In this document: piece by piece, positions 33,030 through 41,048 of the stretch | Position numbering within the stretch: the first letter of the stretch is position 1 | Layout of the letters: each line of letters opens with the position of its first letter | Assembly: GCA_963697805.1 (NCBI GenBank) | Contig: CAVOPB010000003.1 | Coordinates: 124,001-188,000, forward strand | Length of the DNA: 64,000 nt | Direction of reading: 5' to 3' | Source: VRUE01 sp963697805 | GTDB taxonomy: Bacteria > Actinomycetota > Thermoleophilia > Solirubrobacterales > 70-9 | Translations under genes and position numbers: made by a program | Notes under the pieces: model-generated | What the model saw: only the letters and a program-made list of their open reading frames with translations | Databases searched by the model: none | Told to the model about the DNA's origin: nothing

Positions 33030-34315
33030 GCGGCGACCTCCTCGAGTGGGGCGGGAGCAGAGGAGGCGGCCGCAATCGTTTCCTCGAACTCGTCGCGGAA
33101 CTTCCTCACCATCGCGCCGACCGGCATCGCCATCGAGTCGCCGAGGACGCAGAGGCAGTGGCCGATGATGTTCTCCTGGACCGAGGCGACGATGTCGAGG
33201 TCCATCGGCGTCGCCTCGCCCCGCACCACCCGTTCCAGCATCTTCACCGTCCAGTTGGTCCCCTCGCGGCAGGGCGTGCACTTGCCGCAGGACTCGTGGT
33301 GGTAGAAGCGCGCCGTCCGCAGCGCCATGTGGGGGATCGAGACGGTGTCGTCGGCGACGATGATCGAGCCCGAGCCGAGCATCGAGCCGGCGTCCGCCAT
33401 CGCCTCGAAGGAGTAGGGCAGGTCGAGCCCTTCCTCGGCGGTGAGGACCGGGGAGGAGGAGCCCCCGGGGTAGAGGGCCTTGACCTCGCGTCCCTCGGCC
33501 GGTCCTCCGGCGAGGTCGTAGATCAGCTCCCGGGTCGGGATCCCGAGCTCGACCTCGTAGTTGCCGGGCCGCTGAACGCAGCCGGAAACCGAGACCACCT
33601 TCGTCCCCGGCGACTGCTCGGTTCCGAATTTCCTGAACCAATCGGCGCCGTGGGCGACGATCCGCGGCACGTTGGAGAGGGTCTCGACGTTATTGACCAG
33701 GGTCGGTCCCCCGTAGAGGCCCTGGATCGCCGGGAACGGCGGCTTCAGCCGCGGGTTGCCGCGCTTGCCTTCGAGCGCGTCGAGCAGCGCCGTCTCCTCG
33801 CCGCAGATGTAGGCGCCGGCGCCCCGATGGACTACCAGCTCGAGGTCGCGGTGGCTGCCGAGGATGTCCTTGCCGAGGTAGCCGGCCTCATAGGCCTCGG
33901 CGACCGCCTGGTCGAGGATGTCGCCCTGAAGGTCGTACTCGCCGCGGATGAAGATGAACGCGTGCGAGGCTTCGGCGGCGAGGGCGGCGATCGCGATCCC
34001 CTCGATCAGCTGGTGGGGGTTGCGCTGCATCAGCTCGCGGTCCTTGAACGCCCCCGGCTCGGACTCGTCGGCGTTGCAGCAGAGGTACTTCGCCATTTCT
34101 CCCCGCGGCAGGAAGGAGGCCTTTTTGCCCATCGAGAAGCCGGCGCCGCCGCGCCCGCGCAGCCCCGAGTCTTCGAGGTCCTTGAGGACCTCGTCCCCCT
34201 CGAGCTCGCGGTAGGCACGGGTCAGGGTCTCGTAGCCGCCGTACCCCTTGTAGCCGTCGATCGTTCGCAGCTTCGGGTCCTCGGCGTGCTCGAGGAGAAC
34301 GCGCGTCTCAGGCAT
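33026..34315 (-). CDS. nuoF: NADH-quinone oxidoreductase subunit F
   Basis: A 429-residue flavoprotein subunit that oxidises NADH. GLRGRGGAGFSMGKK (about 52-66) binds NADH, CNADESEPGAFKDRELM and GAGAYICGEETALLDALEG bind FMN, and SCGKCTPCREG with a distal C in HCLC holds the N3 [4Fe-4S] cluster. ATG at 34315 gives MPETRVLLEH; a GTG at 34324 would add three residues. It overlaps nuoE by 8 bp and nuoG by 4 bp. Confidence 0.97.
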   Translation of the reverse strand: MPETRVLLEHAEDPKLRTIDGYKGYGGYETLTRAYRELEGDEVLKDLEDSGLRGRGGAGFSMGKKASFLPRGEMAKYLCCNADESEPGAFKDRELMQRNPHQLIEGIAIAALAAEASHAFIFIRGEYDLQGDILDQAVAEAYEAGYLGKDILGSHRDLELVVHRGAGAYICGEETALLDALEGKRGNPRLKPPFPAIQGLYGGPTLVNNVETLSNVPRIVAHGADWFRKFGTEQSPGTKVVSVSGCVQRPGNYEVELGIPTRELIYDLAGGPAEGREVKALYPGGSSSPVLTAEEGLDLPYSFEAMADAGSMLGSGSIIVADDTVSIPHMALRTARFYHHESCGKCTPCREGTNWTVKMLERVVRGEATPMDLDIVASVQENIIGHCLCVLGDSMAMPVGAMVRKFRDEFEETIAAASSAPAPLEEVAA

Positions 34316-34916
34316 CGCGATCACCCGCCAGCGGCCGCTTCTCCAACGCCTTCTCGGGCAGGACCTCGCCGCCGGCGATCAGCTGCTCGATCGCCGTCGC
34401 CGCCTCGCTCGTCTCGAGCGGGCCGAAGTAGCGCTCGTCGATCGAGGCCATCGGGGCGATGTCGCAGGCACCGAGGCACTCGAACCCGGTGACGAAGACG
34501 TCCTCGCCCTCGGCGGCGGCGCGGAACGCGTCGAGCAGCTCGTCCCCGCCCCGCATCCAGCAGCTGATGTTGGTGCAGACCGCGACCTTGTGGGTCTCGA
34601 CCGGCTCGGTGTGGAGGAGGTCGTAGAAGCTCGCGACCGACTCGAGGTAGGCCGGGGTCACCCGCATCACCGCCGCCGCCTGGCGGATCCCCTCCGGCGT
34701 GCACCAGCCGTAGCGCCGCTGGACCTCCCAGAGGGCCGGGATCGACGCTGATTTGCGGTCCGGGTAGCGGCTCATCAGCTCCTCGATCCGCTCCCGCATC
34801 TCCGGCGGGCAGCCGACCTCGTGCAGCTCGGGGATCGCCTCCGGAGCGCGGTCGGGGACGCGGCCGCTGGTCAGCGCCGGGTCGACCGGCGTCCCGCCGA
34901 AGCCGTTGCCGCTCAT
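34308..34916 (-). CDS. nuoE: NADH-quinone oxidoreductase subunit E
   Basis: A 202-residue thioredoxin-fold subunit with a [2Fe-2S] cluster: CTNISCWMRGG and ECLGACDIAPM provide the four cysteines. SRYPDRKSASIPALWEVQRRYGW is the typical N-terminal helix domain. The start is ATGAGCG at 34916. It is the only gene in the nuoC-nuoM stretch that does not overlap its upstream neighbour; linker element A7 lies between nuoD and nuoE and provides GAGG 7 nt before the ATG. Confidence 0.96.
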   Translation of the reverse strand: MSGNGFGGTPVDPALTSGRVPDRAPEAIPELHEVGCPPEMRERIEELMSRYPDRKSASIPALWEVQRRYGWCTPEGIRQAAAVMRVTPAYLESVASFYDLLHTEPVETHKVAVCTNISCWMRGGDELLDAFRAAAEGEDVFVTGFECLGACDIAPMASIDERYFGPLETSEAATAIEQLIAGGEVLPEKALEKRPLAGDRDA

Positions 34917-34983
34917 ATCAATGCCTCGCGCTTCGCTCGCGGCGCGAAGAACCAGAGATGCACGCTTGCTCGCTCCGCGCTCA
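34917..34983 (-). repeat. Stop-to-start linker element A7 (67 nt) between nuoD and nuoE
   Basis: Begins with the nuoD TGA and ends one base before the nuoE ATG. The minus-strand core TGCATCTCTGGTTCTT is at 34947-34962. ATGAGCG occurs at both ends (34984-34978 and 34916-34910), as if a single ATGA stop-start overlap had been split. CTTCGCGC and GCGCGAGG can pair just upstream of the ATG, covering the ribosome site. Confidence 0.88.
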
Positions 34984-36168
34984 TCGATCGACCCCGCCGA
35001 GGATCGGGTCGAGCATCCCGAGGCTGCAGATCATGTCGGCGACGTAGCCGTCGATCGACATGTCCCTGAACGCCTGCAGGTTGACGAAGGAGGGGTCGCG
35101 GATGTGGACCCGGGCGGGCTTGGACGAGCCGTCGGCGAGGACGTAGCAGCCGAGCTCGCCCCGCGGCGACTCGATCGAGTAGTAGATCTCGCCGGGATCG
35201 ACCCGATAGCCCTCGGTGACGAGCTTGAAGTGGTGGATCAGCGACTCCATCGAGGTCGAGAGCTCCGAGCGGGGCGGCAGCACGTACTTGCGGTCGTCGG
35301 CGATGAACGGCCCCTCGGGCAGCCCGTCGAGCGCCTGCTCGATGATCCGCACCGACTCGACCATCTCCGCCAGTCGCACCCGGTAGCGGTCGTAGTTGTC
35401 GCCGACGGTCCCGACCGGGACCTTGAACTCGACGTCGGGGTAGGCGAGGTAGTCGAAGGCCTTGCGGAGGTCCCAGGGCTCACCCGCCGCCCGCAGCAGC
35501 GGCCCGGTGACGCCGAGGTCGAGCAGCCGCTCACGGGAGACGATTCCGACCCCCTTCGTCCGCGAGAGGAAGACCTCGTTGCGGTCGAGCAGCGCCTCGT
35601 ACTGGCCGACCCGGACCGGCATGTCGGCGATGAACTCGCGCAGCTTCGTCTCGAACCCGAGCGGGATGTCCTCGATCACGCCGCCGACCTGGAAGTAGCG
35701 GGTGTGCATGCGCTGCCCGGTCGCCATCTCGAACAGGTCGAGGATCCGGTCGCGCTCGCGGAAGCAGTACCAGAGCATCGAGATCGCGCCGAGGTCGAGC
35801 GCCGTCGTCCCGAGCCAGACCAGGTGCGAGTGGATCCGGTTGAGCTCAAGGAAGATCGTCCGCAGGTACTTCGCCCGCGGCGGGATCTCGAGCTCGACCA
35901 GTCGCTCGACCGCGCCGCAGAAGGCCTCCATCTGGAAGAAATAGGAGACGTAGTCCATCCGCTCGACGAAGGGGATGACCTTCCAGTAGCTCTTGTCCTC
36001 GCAGGACTTTTCGATCCCGGTGTGGACGTATCCGATCACCGGTTTCAGCTCCCGCACGACCTCGCCGTCGAGATCGACCACCAGCCGCAGGACCCCGTGC
36101 GTCGCCGGGTGGTGCGGCCCGATGTTGATCGTCATCACCTCGGTCTGGGGTTCGAGCACCTCAGCCAT
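34981..36168 (-). CDS. nuoD: NADH-quinone oxidoreductase subunit D
   Basis: A 395-residue, 49-kDa-type subunit that forms the quinone-reduction site with NuoB. INIGPHHPATHGVLRLVVDLDGE is the family start with the quinone-contact His. YVHTGIEKSCEDKSY, ELNRIHSHLVWLG and the C-terminal GYVADMICSLGMLDPILGGVDR are all conserved. It overlaps nuoC by 8 bp. Its TGA begins element A7. Confidence 0.97.
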   Translation of the reverse strand: MAEVLEPQTEVMTINIGPHHPATHGVLRLVVDLDGEVVRELKPVIGYVHTGIEKSCEDKSYWKVIPFVERMDYVSYFFQMEAFCGAVERLVELEIPPRAKYLRTIFLELNRIHSHLVWLGTTALDLGAISMLWYCFRERDRILDLFEMATGQRMHTRYFQVGGVIEDIPLGFETKLREFIADMPVRVGQYEALLDRNEVFLSRTKGVGIVSRERLLDLGVTGPLLRAAGEPWDLRKAFDYLAYPDVEFKVPVGTVGDNYDRYRVRLAEMVESVRIIEQALDGLPEGPFIADDRKYVLPPRSELSTSMESLIHHFKLVTEGYRVDPGEIYYSIESPRGELGCYVLADGSSKPARVHIRDPSFVNLQAFRDMSIDGYVADMICSLGMLDPILGGVDR

Positions 36169-36736
36169 AGCGCCGCTCGTTGTAGGTGAAGGTGACCGGC
36201 TCGCCGCCGACCGGGAAGTCGCGGCGCTGGGGCCAGCCGACGTAGTCGTCTGGGAGCAGGATCCGGGTCAGGTCGGGGTGGCCGCGGAAGACGATCCCGA
36301 AGAAGTCATACGCCTCGCGCTCCTGGAAGTTGGCGGTTGGGAACAGCTCCACGCAGGAATCAATTTCGGGCAGGTGCTCCGCTCCCGCTCCCGCCGAAGA
36401 AGACAGAGATGGATCGGCGGGAGCTCCCGCGTCCACCCTGCCCGGGTCTCGCAGCATGGCTTTGACCCGCAGGCGCTCGACCCGGTCGCGGTTGATCAGC
36501 TCGTAGTGGACGCCGAAGCGGGGCTCGGCCGGCAGATAGTCGGCGACGTGGAGGCTCGAGAGGAAGTCATATTCCTGGCCGGCCGACTCGCGCAGCCAGC
36601 CGAGCACGGCGAGGATCTGGGCCGGGTCGACGACCAGCGTCGCCGAGCCGTGGTCAAACCCGCTGTCGAGGACTGCGCCGGGATTGCTCTGCTCGACCTC
36701 ACCGCGGATCAGCTCCAGCCCGGGAGCGTCAGGCAT
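36161..36736 (-). CDS. nuoC: NADH-quinone oxidoreductase subunit C, interrupted in frame by a 26-codon repeat
   Basis: A 191-residue, 30-kDa-type subunit of the peripheral arm. DFLSSLHVADYL, FGVHYELIN and the signature ELFPTANFQEREAYDFFGIVFRGHP are present, ending GEPVTFTYNERRYG. Between RVKAMLRD and the signature lie about 26 extra residues (about 98-123), rich in Ala, Gly, Pro and Ser. They are encoded precisely by the 78-bp palindrome A6. The insertion falls in a loop before the conserved core, so function is probably kept. Confidence 0.94.
   Translation of the reverse strand: MPDAPGLELIRGEVEQSNPGAVLDSGFDHGSATLVVDPAQILAVLGWLRESAGQEYDFLSSLHVADYLPAEPRFGVHYELINRDRVERLRVKAMLRDPGRVDAGAPADPSLSSSAGAGAEHLPEIDSCVELFPTANFQEREAYDFFGIVFRGHPDLTRILLPDDYVGWPQRRDFPVGGEPVTFTYNERRYG
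36367..36444 (-). repeat. Palindromic repeat A6 (78 bp) inside nuoC
   Basis: Outer arms CGGGCAGG (36367-36374)/CCTGCCCG (36437-36444), inner perfect 10-bp arms CTCCCGCCGA (36388-36397)/TCGGCGGGAG (36414-36423), and core TCCATCTCTGTCTTCT on the minus strand at 36398-36413, exactly centred. It shares length, plan and flanking blocks (GCTCCCGCGTCC) with A5. Confidence 0.88.
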
Positions 36737-37364
36737 GGGTCAGCCGCCTCGCCTCTTCGTAGGCCTCCTCCGATTCGGTGCTCGGGATGCCCTTCGCCCA
36801 CTCCTCGGTGCCGCGGGCGCCGTAGCGCGCCCGCCAGCCCTGGTCGGGGTTGCCCATGATCTTCCGCTGCAGCTTGGTGAACCCGTAGAGGACCGCCTCC
36901 GGCCGCGGCGGGCAGCCGGGGATGTGGAGGTCGATCGGCATGAACTTGTCGGCGCCCTGGACGACCGCGTAGTTGGAGAACATGCCGCCGCTCGAGGAGC
37001 AGGCGCCCATCGAGATCGCCCATTTCGGCTCCAGCATCTGGTCGTAGAGGCGGCGGACGACCGGCGCCATCTTGATCGAGACCCGGCCCGAGAGGATGAT
37101 CATGTCGGCCTGCCGCGGCGACGCCCGCAGCGCCTCGGCCCCGAAGCGGGCGATGTCGTAGCGGGCGGTGACCAGCGAGATCGGCGCCTCAATCGCGCAG
37201 CAGGCGAGCCCGAAGGTGAGCGGGAAGGCTGAGTTTGCCCGGGCCCAGCCGAGCATCTTCTCGAAGTTCGTCATCACCACCCGCTCCTCGACGTAGCGCT
37301 CGAGCTCGTCGCCCTCTAGATCGCCGCGGAGCATGTCGCGCGCCCGCAGCTGGCGGTCGCGCAT
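36729..37364 (-). CDS. nuoB: NADH-quinone oxidoreductase subunit B
   Basis: A 211-residue, PSST-type subunit binding cluster N2, the last [4Fe-4S] before quinone. FGLACCAIE, GACSSSGGMFSNY and PGCPPRPEAVLYG supply the four cysteines, including the adjacent pair. ATG at 37364 follows GGAGG by about 12 nt; ATG at 37274 (MTNFEKML) is the alternative and would match shorter homologues. It overlaps nuoC by 8 bp. Confidence 0.95.
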   Translation of the reverse strand: MRDRQLRARDMLRGDLEGDELERYVEERVVMTNFEKMLGWARANSAFPLTFGLACCAIEAPISLVTARYDIARFGAEALRASPRQADMIILSGRVSIKMAPVVRRLYDQMLEPKWAISMGACSSSGGMFSNYAVVQGADKFMPIDLHIPGCPPRPEAVLYGFTKLQRKIMGNPDQGWRARYGARGTEEWAKGIPSTESEEAYEEARRLTHA

Positions 37365-37375
37365 CGTCTGGCGCT

Positions 37376-37753
37376 CTACCTCCAATTCAGCGCTCCCTTC
37401 CGCCAGACGTAGACGAAGGCGACGAGCAGGAGGACGACGAAGGTGACCAGCTCGCCGAGGACGAAGAGGCTGTCGGCTCCCCTGAAGATCACGCCGATCG
37501 GGTAGAGGAAGACGACCTCGATGTCGAAGAGGATGAACAGCATCGCGACGAGGTAGAAGCTGACCCCGAATCGCATCCCGCCGGCGGGCTCGACCGGGAT
37601 GCCCGACTCGTAGGGCTCGGTCTGGCGGCGGCCGGCTGCGGTCTCCTTGTTCGACCGCTTCGGCCCGATCACATGGTTGAGCATCACGAAGGCGCTGCCG
37701 ACGACGGCTCCGAGGAAGGCAAAGACGAGTATCGGCGCGTAGCTGCTCAGCAT
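37376..37753 (-). CDS. nuoA: NADH-quinone oxidoreductase subunit A
   Basis: A 125-residue membrane subunit with three helices and the loop linking the two arms: KRSNKETAAGRRQTEPYESGIPVE is the conserved loop, and ILFDIEVVFLYPIGV the helix 2 motif with Asp and Glu. It is the first gene of the 14-gene operon. ATG at 37753 is chosen; the open frame upstream would add 14 untypical residues. Confidence 0.96.
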   Translation of the reverse strand: MLSSYAPILVFAFLGAVVGSAFVMLNHVIGPKRSNKETAAGRRQTEPYESGIPVEPAGGMRFGVSFYLVAMLFILFDIEVVFLYPIGVIFRGADSLFVLGELVTFVVLLLVAFVYVWRKGALNWR

Positions 37754-37857
37754 TTCTAGGGGCCCGGCCGGTGTTATACACCCACCTTGTGACACATTGC
37801 TACATAGTGATTTTCCGCATCAGCAAGCCGAATCCCGACCCTCTCGGGCGGATATAG
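37754..37857 (-). promoter_or_regulatory. Region upstream of nuoA, probable nuo promoter
   Basis: The 104 bp between nuoA and the divergent gene at 37858 are locally AT-richer. On the minus strand TATAAC (37773-37778), preceded directly by TG, is a good -10 candidate. No clear -35 is found at 17-18 nt (AGCAAT or TAGCAA). The distance to the ATG is about 19 nt, so the leader would be short. Confidence 0.35.
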
Positions 37858-38292
37858 ATGGCCGCGATCCATCTCGTCGTCGGCGTCGCCCTGATCACCC
37901 TCAATCTGGCGGCCTTCGCGGCCGGCGGCGTGGCCTGGATCCGGAACCGATCCTCGATCCCGTTCTGGTACCTGCTGCGGGCCGCGCAGGTCTCGGTCTT
38001 CCTCCAGGCGCTGCTCGGCGGCCTGCTCCTCTTCACCGGCCACGAGGCCCCCGACGACCTCCACTACCTGTACGGGATCCTGCCGCTTTTCGTCTCCTTC
38101 ATCGCCGAGGGGGCACGTGGCGCCGCCGCCCAGCGCGAGATCGGCGATCTCGACTTCGAAGCCCTCCCCGCCGACGATCAGCAGTCGATCGCGCTGGCGA
38201 TCGTGCGCCGCGAGATGGGGACCATGGTCGTCAGCTGCGGCGTGATCTTCTTCCTCGCCCTTCGTGCCGCCGGGACCAGCAGCGCGTTCTAG
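37858..38292 (+). CDS. Hypothetical membrane protein (144 aa)
   Basis: Four hydrophobic segments (about 5-27, 38-60, 68-85 and 120-138) with short loops and one acidic loop (GDLDFEALPADDQQ). No known family recognised. It lies divergent to nuoA and could share its promoter region. The start is ATG at 37858. It ends tail to tail, overlapping the next gene by 4 bp. Confidence 0.65.
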   Translation: MAAIHLVVGVALITLNLAAFAAGGVAWIRNRSSIPFWYLLRAAQVSVFLQALLGGLLLFTGHEAPDDLHYLYGILPLFVSFIAEGARGAAAQREIGDLDFEALPADDQQSIALAIVRREMGTMVVSCGVIFFLALRAAGTSSAF

Positions 38293-38729
38293 GTGATCCG
38301 GAAGACCGGGTGATCGGGGGCGATCCGGCGCAGGTCGTCCTCGGGAGCGTCGGGGCCGACGCCGTCGAAGAACTGGCCGACCTCCCATTTCCACTTCTTC
38401 AGGTAGGCGCGCAGCAGGGGCGGCTTCTCTTCATCTTCGAGCTCGGTCGCCGAGAACTCCTCGACCCGCCGGCCGAGGACCAGGCGGCCGCCGCCGCTGA
38501 CGCGCATGTTCCGCACCCACTGGGTGTGCCCGCGCGGCGCGACCAGATATCGATTCCCCTCGAAGACGAGGAGGTTGACTGGGGTCTGCCGCCACTCGCC
38601 GCTCTTTCGTCCCTTCACTTCGAGCACCCGCGAGCCGGCGACGTTGATCCCAAGCCGGGTCAGCAGGGCGACGATCGGGTTGAAGACGTTCCTTGTGAAC
38701 CAGCTCGGCTTCTGGAAGCGCGGCTCCAC
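38289..38729 (-). CDS. Deazaflavin (F420)-dependent nitroreductase-family protein
   Basis: A 146-residue split-beta-barrel protein of the DDN family. RVLEVKGRKSGEWRQTPVNLLVFEGNRYLVAPRG is the typical F420-binding strand pattern, followed by WVRNMRVSGGGRL. Members use reduced F420 to act on quinones, fatty acids or nitro compounds. The presence of F420 fits an actinobacterial host. The start is ATG at 38729. Confidence 0.88.
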   Translation of the reverse strand: MEPRFQKPSWFTRNVFNPIVALLTRLGINVAGSRVLEVKGRKSGEWRQTPVNLLVFEGNRYLVAPRGHTQWVRNMRVSGGGRLVLGRRVEEFSATELEDEEKPPLLRAYLKKWKWEVGQFFDGVGPDAPEDDLRRIAPDHPVFRIT

Positions 38730-38780
38730 ACCCTCAGTTTTGCAGCGTCGGACAGGTCAATCCAGCTGCCGATCGGCGAA

Positions 38781-38823
38781 GCTCATCAAGTTGACCGGGC
38801 ATACGCCTGTCAACTTGATGAGC
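38781..38823. repeat. Perfect 15-bp inverted repeat at the end of the flavin reductase gene
   Basis: GCTCATCAAGTTGAC (38781-38795) and GTCAACTTGATGAGC (38809-38823) with a 13-nt loop. The TGA and the last four Ser codons of the flavin reductase lie in the right arm. It could terminate transcription, but there is no U-tract on the minus strand. Confidence 0.75.
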
Positions 38824-39310
38824 TGTCGTGCCGTTGGCGCAGCGGCCGGTAGTCACCACCGTGGAAGACGAGCGGGTCGCCCTCGCCGGCCTCCAGGCCC
38901 CGCACCTCGCCGGTGACGATCACGTGGTCGCCTCCCGCGATCACGTCGCGGAGCTCGCAGGAGACCCAGACGAGGGCGTCGGCGATCGCCGGGATCCCGT
39001 CGCGATCGCGCCAGTCGACGCCCTGCCACTTGTCCGCGACCGGGGCCTTGGTCGCGAAAGAGCGGGCGATCTCCTCCTGGCCCGAGTGGAGGACGCTGAT
39101 CCCGAACCGGTTCGCCGCCTGGACCGCGAGCAGTGTCCGCGAGCCGCGATCGAGGCAGGCCAGCATCAGCATCGGCTCGATCGAGAGCGAGCAGACCGCG
39201 TTCGCGGTCGCCCCGGCCGGCCCATCAGGGCCATTTGCCGAGACGACCGTGACCCCGGTGGGGAGCATTCCCATCGCGGCTCGGAAACTGGCTGGATTCG
39301 GCGGCTGCAT
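38810..39310 (-). CDS. Flavin reductase family protein (FMN-binding split barrel)
   Basis: A 166-residue flavin:NAD(P)H reductase-like protein. FRAAMGMLPTGVTVVSA is the N-terminal signature, followed by TANAVCSLSIEPMLMLACLDRGSRTL and FGISVLHSGQEEIARSFA, which bind FMN. Such proteins deliver reduced flavin to monooxygenases. The last residues, Ser-Ser-Ser-Ser, are encoded by the palindrome at 38781-38823. ATG at 39310 gives MQPPNPASF. Confidence 0.9.
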   Translation of the reverse strand: MQPPNPASFRAAMGMLPTGVTVVSANGPDGPAGATANAVCSLSIEPMLMLACLDRGSRTLLAVQAANRFGISVLHSGQEEIARSFATKAPVADKWQGVDWRDRDGIPAIADALVWVSCELRDVIAGGDHVIVTGEVRGLEAGEGDPLVFHGGDYRPLRQRHDSSSS

Positions 39311-39365
39311 CGCACACCCATTCGTCGGGGAGGGGATCGGCTGAAGACAATATGATGCGCGCCGC

Positions 39366-39764
39366 GTGCGCCCAGCACTCCTCATAGCCACGGCCGTCGT
39401 CGCGGTCCTCGGCCTCGCTGCCTGCGGGTTCGGCGAGGAAGGGATCGCGGTATCCAAGGACGACCCCGACTACAACGGGGCGGTCCTCTTCGCGACCCAC
39501 TGCTCCGGCTGCCACACGCTGGGCGCGGCCGGGACCCAGGGAACCGGCAACAGGAGCATCCGCACCCAGGGCCCCAACCTCGACGAACGGGTCGAGTCCT
39601 ACGAAGACGCCCTCTTCGCGATCCAGAACGGAGGATTCTCCGGCGCGATCATGCCCCAGAACATCGTCGTCGGCGAAGAAGCCGAAGAGGTCGCTCGCTT
39701 CGTCGCGAAATACGCCGGCCAGGACGCCGAGGAATCGCCCCGCCCGGGCGAGTCCTCGCCCTGA
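39366..39764 (+). CDS. Membrane-attached c-type cytochrome (lipoprotein)
   Basis: A 132-residue monohaem cytochrome c. A signal peptide ending in a lipobox (LGLAACG, Cys near residue 20) suggests lipid anchoring outside the membrane. CSGCH near residue 47 binds haem, and MPQN in the second half gives the axial Met. It may pass electrons to a terminal oxidase, but no oxidase gene is in the window. The start is GTG at 39366. serS begins 12 bp after the stop. Confidence 0.88.
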   Translation: MRPALLIATAVVAVLGLAACGFGEEGIAVSKDDPDYNGAVLFATHCSGCHTLGAAGTQGTGNRSIRTQGPNLDERVESYEDALFAIQNGGFSGAIMPQNIVVGEEAEEVARFVAKYAGQDAEESPRPGESSP

Positions 39765-39776
39765 GCGCGGCCCCTG

Positions 39777-41048
39777 ATGCTCGACCTGAAGCTGATTCGC
39801 TCCGAGCCCGAGCGGGTCAAGGCAGCGCTTGAGCGCCGCGGCGCCGGGGACGACATCGACGAGCTGCTCGCCCTCGACGCTCGCCGCCGCGAGCTGCTGC
39901 CGAGGATCGAGGGAGCCCAGGCCGAGCGCAAGACCCTCTCCAAGCAGATCGGCGAGGAGAAACAGAAGGGGGGCGAGGCCGCCGACCTGGTCGCGACGGT
40001 CGGGCGCCTGAAGGAGGAGATCGAGTCCGGCAAGGCCGAGCTCGAGGAGATCGAGGCCGAGATCGAGCGGGTCGCGGCGGTGCTGCCGAACCTGCCCGAC
40101 CCCGATGCGCCGGAAGGGTTGACGGAGGAGGACGCGGTTGTCCTGCGGGAGGTGGGGGAGCGGCCGAGCTTCGACTTCGAGCCGCTCGATCACCTCGAGA
40201 TCGGCACCAGGCTCGGCCTGATCGACGTCGAGTCCGCCGCGCGGTTGTCCGGCTCCCGCTTCGCCTACCTGAAGGGCGATCTCGTCCTGCTCGAGCTGGC
40301 GCTGGTCCGCTACGCCCTCGACGTCGTCGGCGGCGAGGGCCACGAACCGGTGGTCCCGCCGGTCCTGGTTCGCGAAGAGGCGCTCTACGGCACCGGTTTT
40401 CTGCCCGGCGACCGCGACCAGATCTACGAGGTCCCGAAGGACGATCTCTTCCTTGTCGGGACATCAGAGGTCTCGCTCGCGGCCCTTCATGCCGATGAGA
40501 TCCTTGATGCCGACCGTCTGCCCCTCCGATACGCCGGTTTCTCGACCTGCTTCCGTCGCGAGGCCGGCGCCGCCGGCCGCGACACCCGCGGCATCTTCCG
40601 TGTCCACCAGTTCGACAAGGTCGAGATGTTCTCGTTCGTCGAGCCCGGCGACTCCGCGGCCGAGCACGAGCGGCTGCTGGCAATCGAGGAGCGGATCATG
40701 AGCGAGCTCGAGCTCCCCTACCGCGTGGTCAACATCCCGGTTGGCGACCTCGGCGCTCCGGCGGCGAAGAAGTACGACTGCGAGGCCTGGATCCCGAGCC
40801 AGGATCGCTACCGCGAGTTGACCTCCTGCTCGAACACGACCGATTTCCAGGCGCGGCGCCTCGCCTGTAGGTATCGGGGCGCGGACGGCGAAACACCTCA
40901 GGCAGTGCACACTCTCAACGGCACAGCGATCGCAGTCGGACGCACCATCGTCGCCCTGATCGAGAATCGGCAGGAGCGCGACGGAGGGTTCTCGGTACCA
41001 ACTATTTTGCATTCCTACGGCTCGCCTGCAAGGATCGATGCACCATGA
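39777..41048 (+). CDS. serS: Seryl-tRNA synthetase
   Basis: A 423-residue class II aminoacyl-tRNA synthetase charging tRNA-Ser. The N-terminal antiparallel coiled coil spans about 30-105 (ERKTLSKQIGEEKQKGGEAAD onward). Motif 2 is FRREAGAAGRDTRGIFRVHQF and motif 3 NGTAIAVGRTIVALIENRQ. TSEVSLAALH contacts serine. Its TGA (41046-41048) begins a 21-nt sequence that matches only the left arm of the linker elements. Confidence 0.97.
   Translation: MLDLKLIRSEPERVKAALERRGAGDDIDELLALDARRRELLPRIEGAQAERKTLSKQIGEEKQKGGEAADLVATVGRLKEEIESGKAELEEIEAEIERVAAVLPNLPDPDAPEGLTEEDAVVLREVGERPSFDFEPLDHLEIGTRLGLIDVESAARLSGSRFAYLKGDLVLLELALVRYALDVVGGEGHEPVVPPVLVREEALYGTGFLPGDRDQIYEVPKDDLFLVGTSEVSLAALHADEILDADRLPLRYAGFSTCFRREAGAAGRDTRGIFRVHQFDKVEMFSFVEPGDSAAEHERLLAIEERIMSELELPYRVVNIPVGDLGAPAAKKYDCEAWIPSQDRYRELTSCSNTTDFQARRLACRYRGADGETPQAVHTLNGTAIAVGRTIVALIENRQERDGGFSVPTILHSYGSPARIDAP

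Noticed and set aside
34918..34984. Linker elements as rho-independent terminators
   Set aside because: They lie inside the nuo operon and between coupled genes, have no U-tract and end in a ribosome site.
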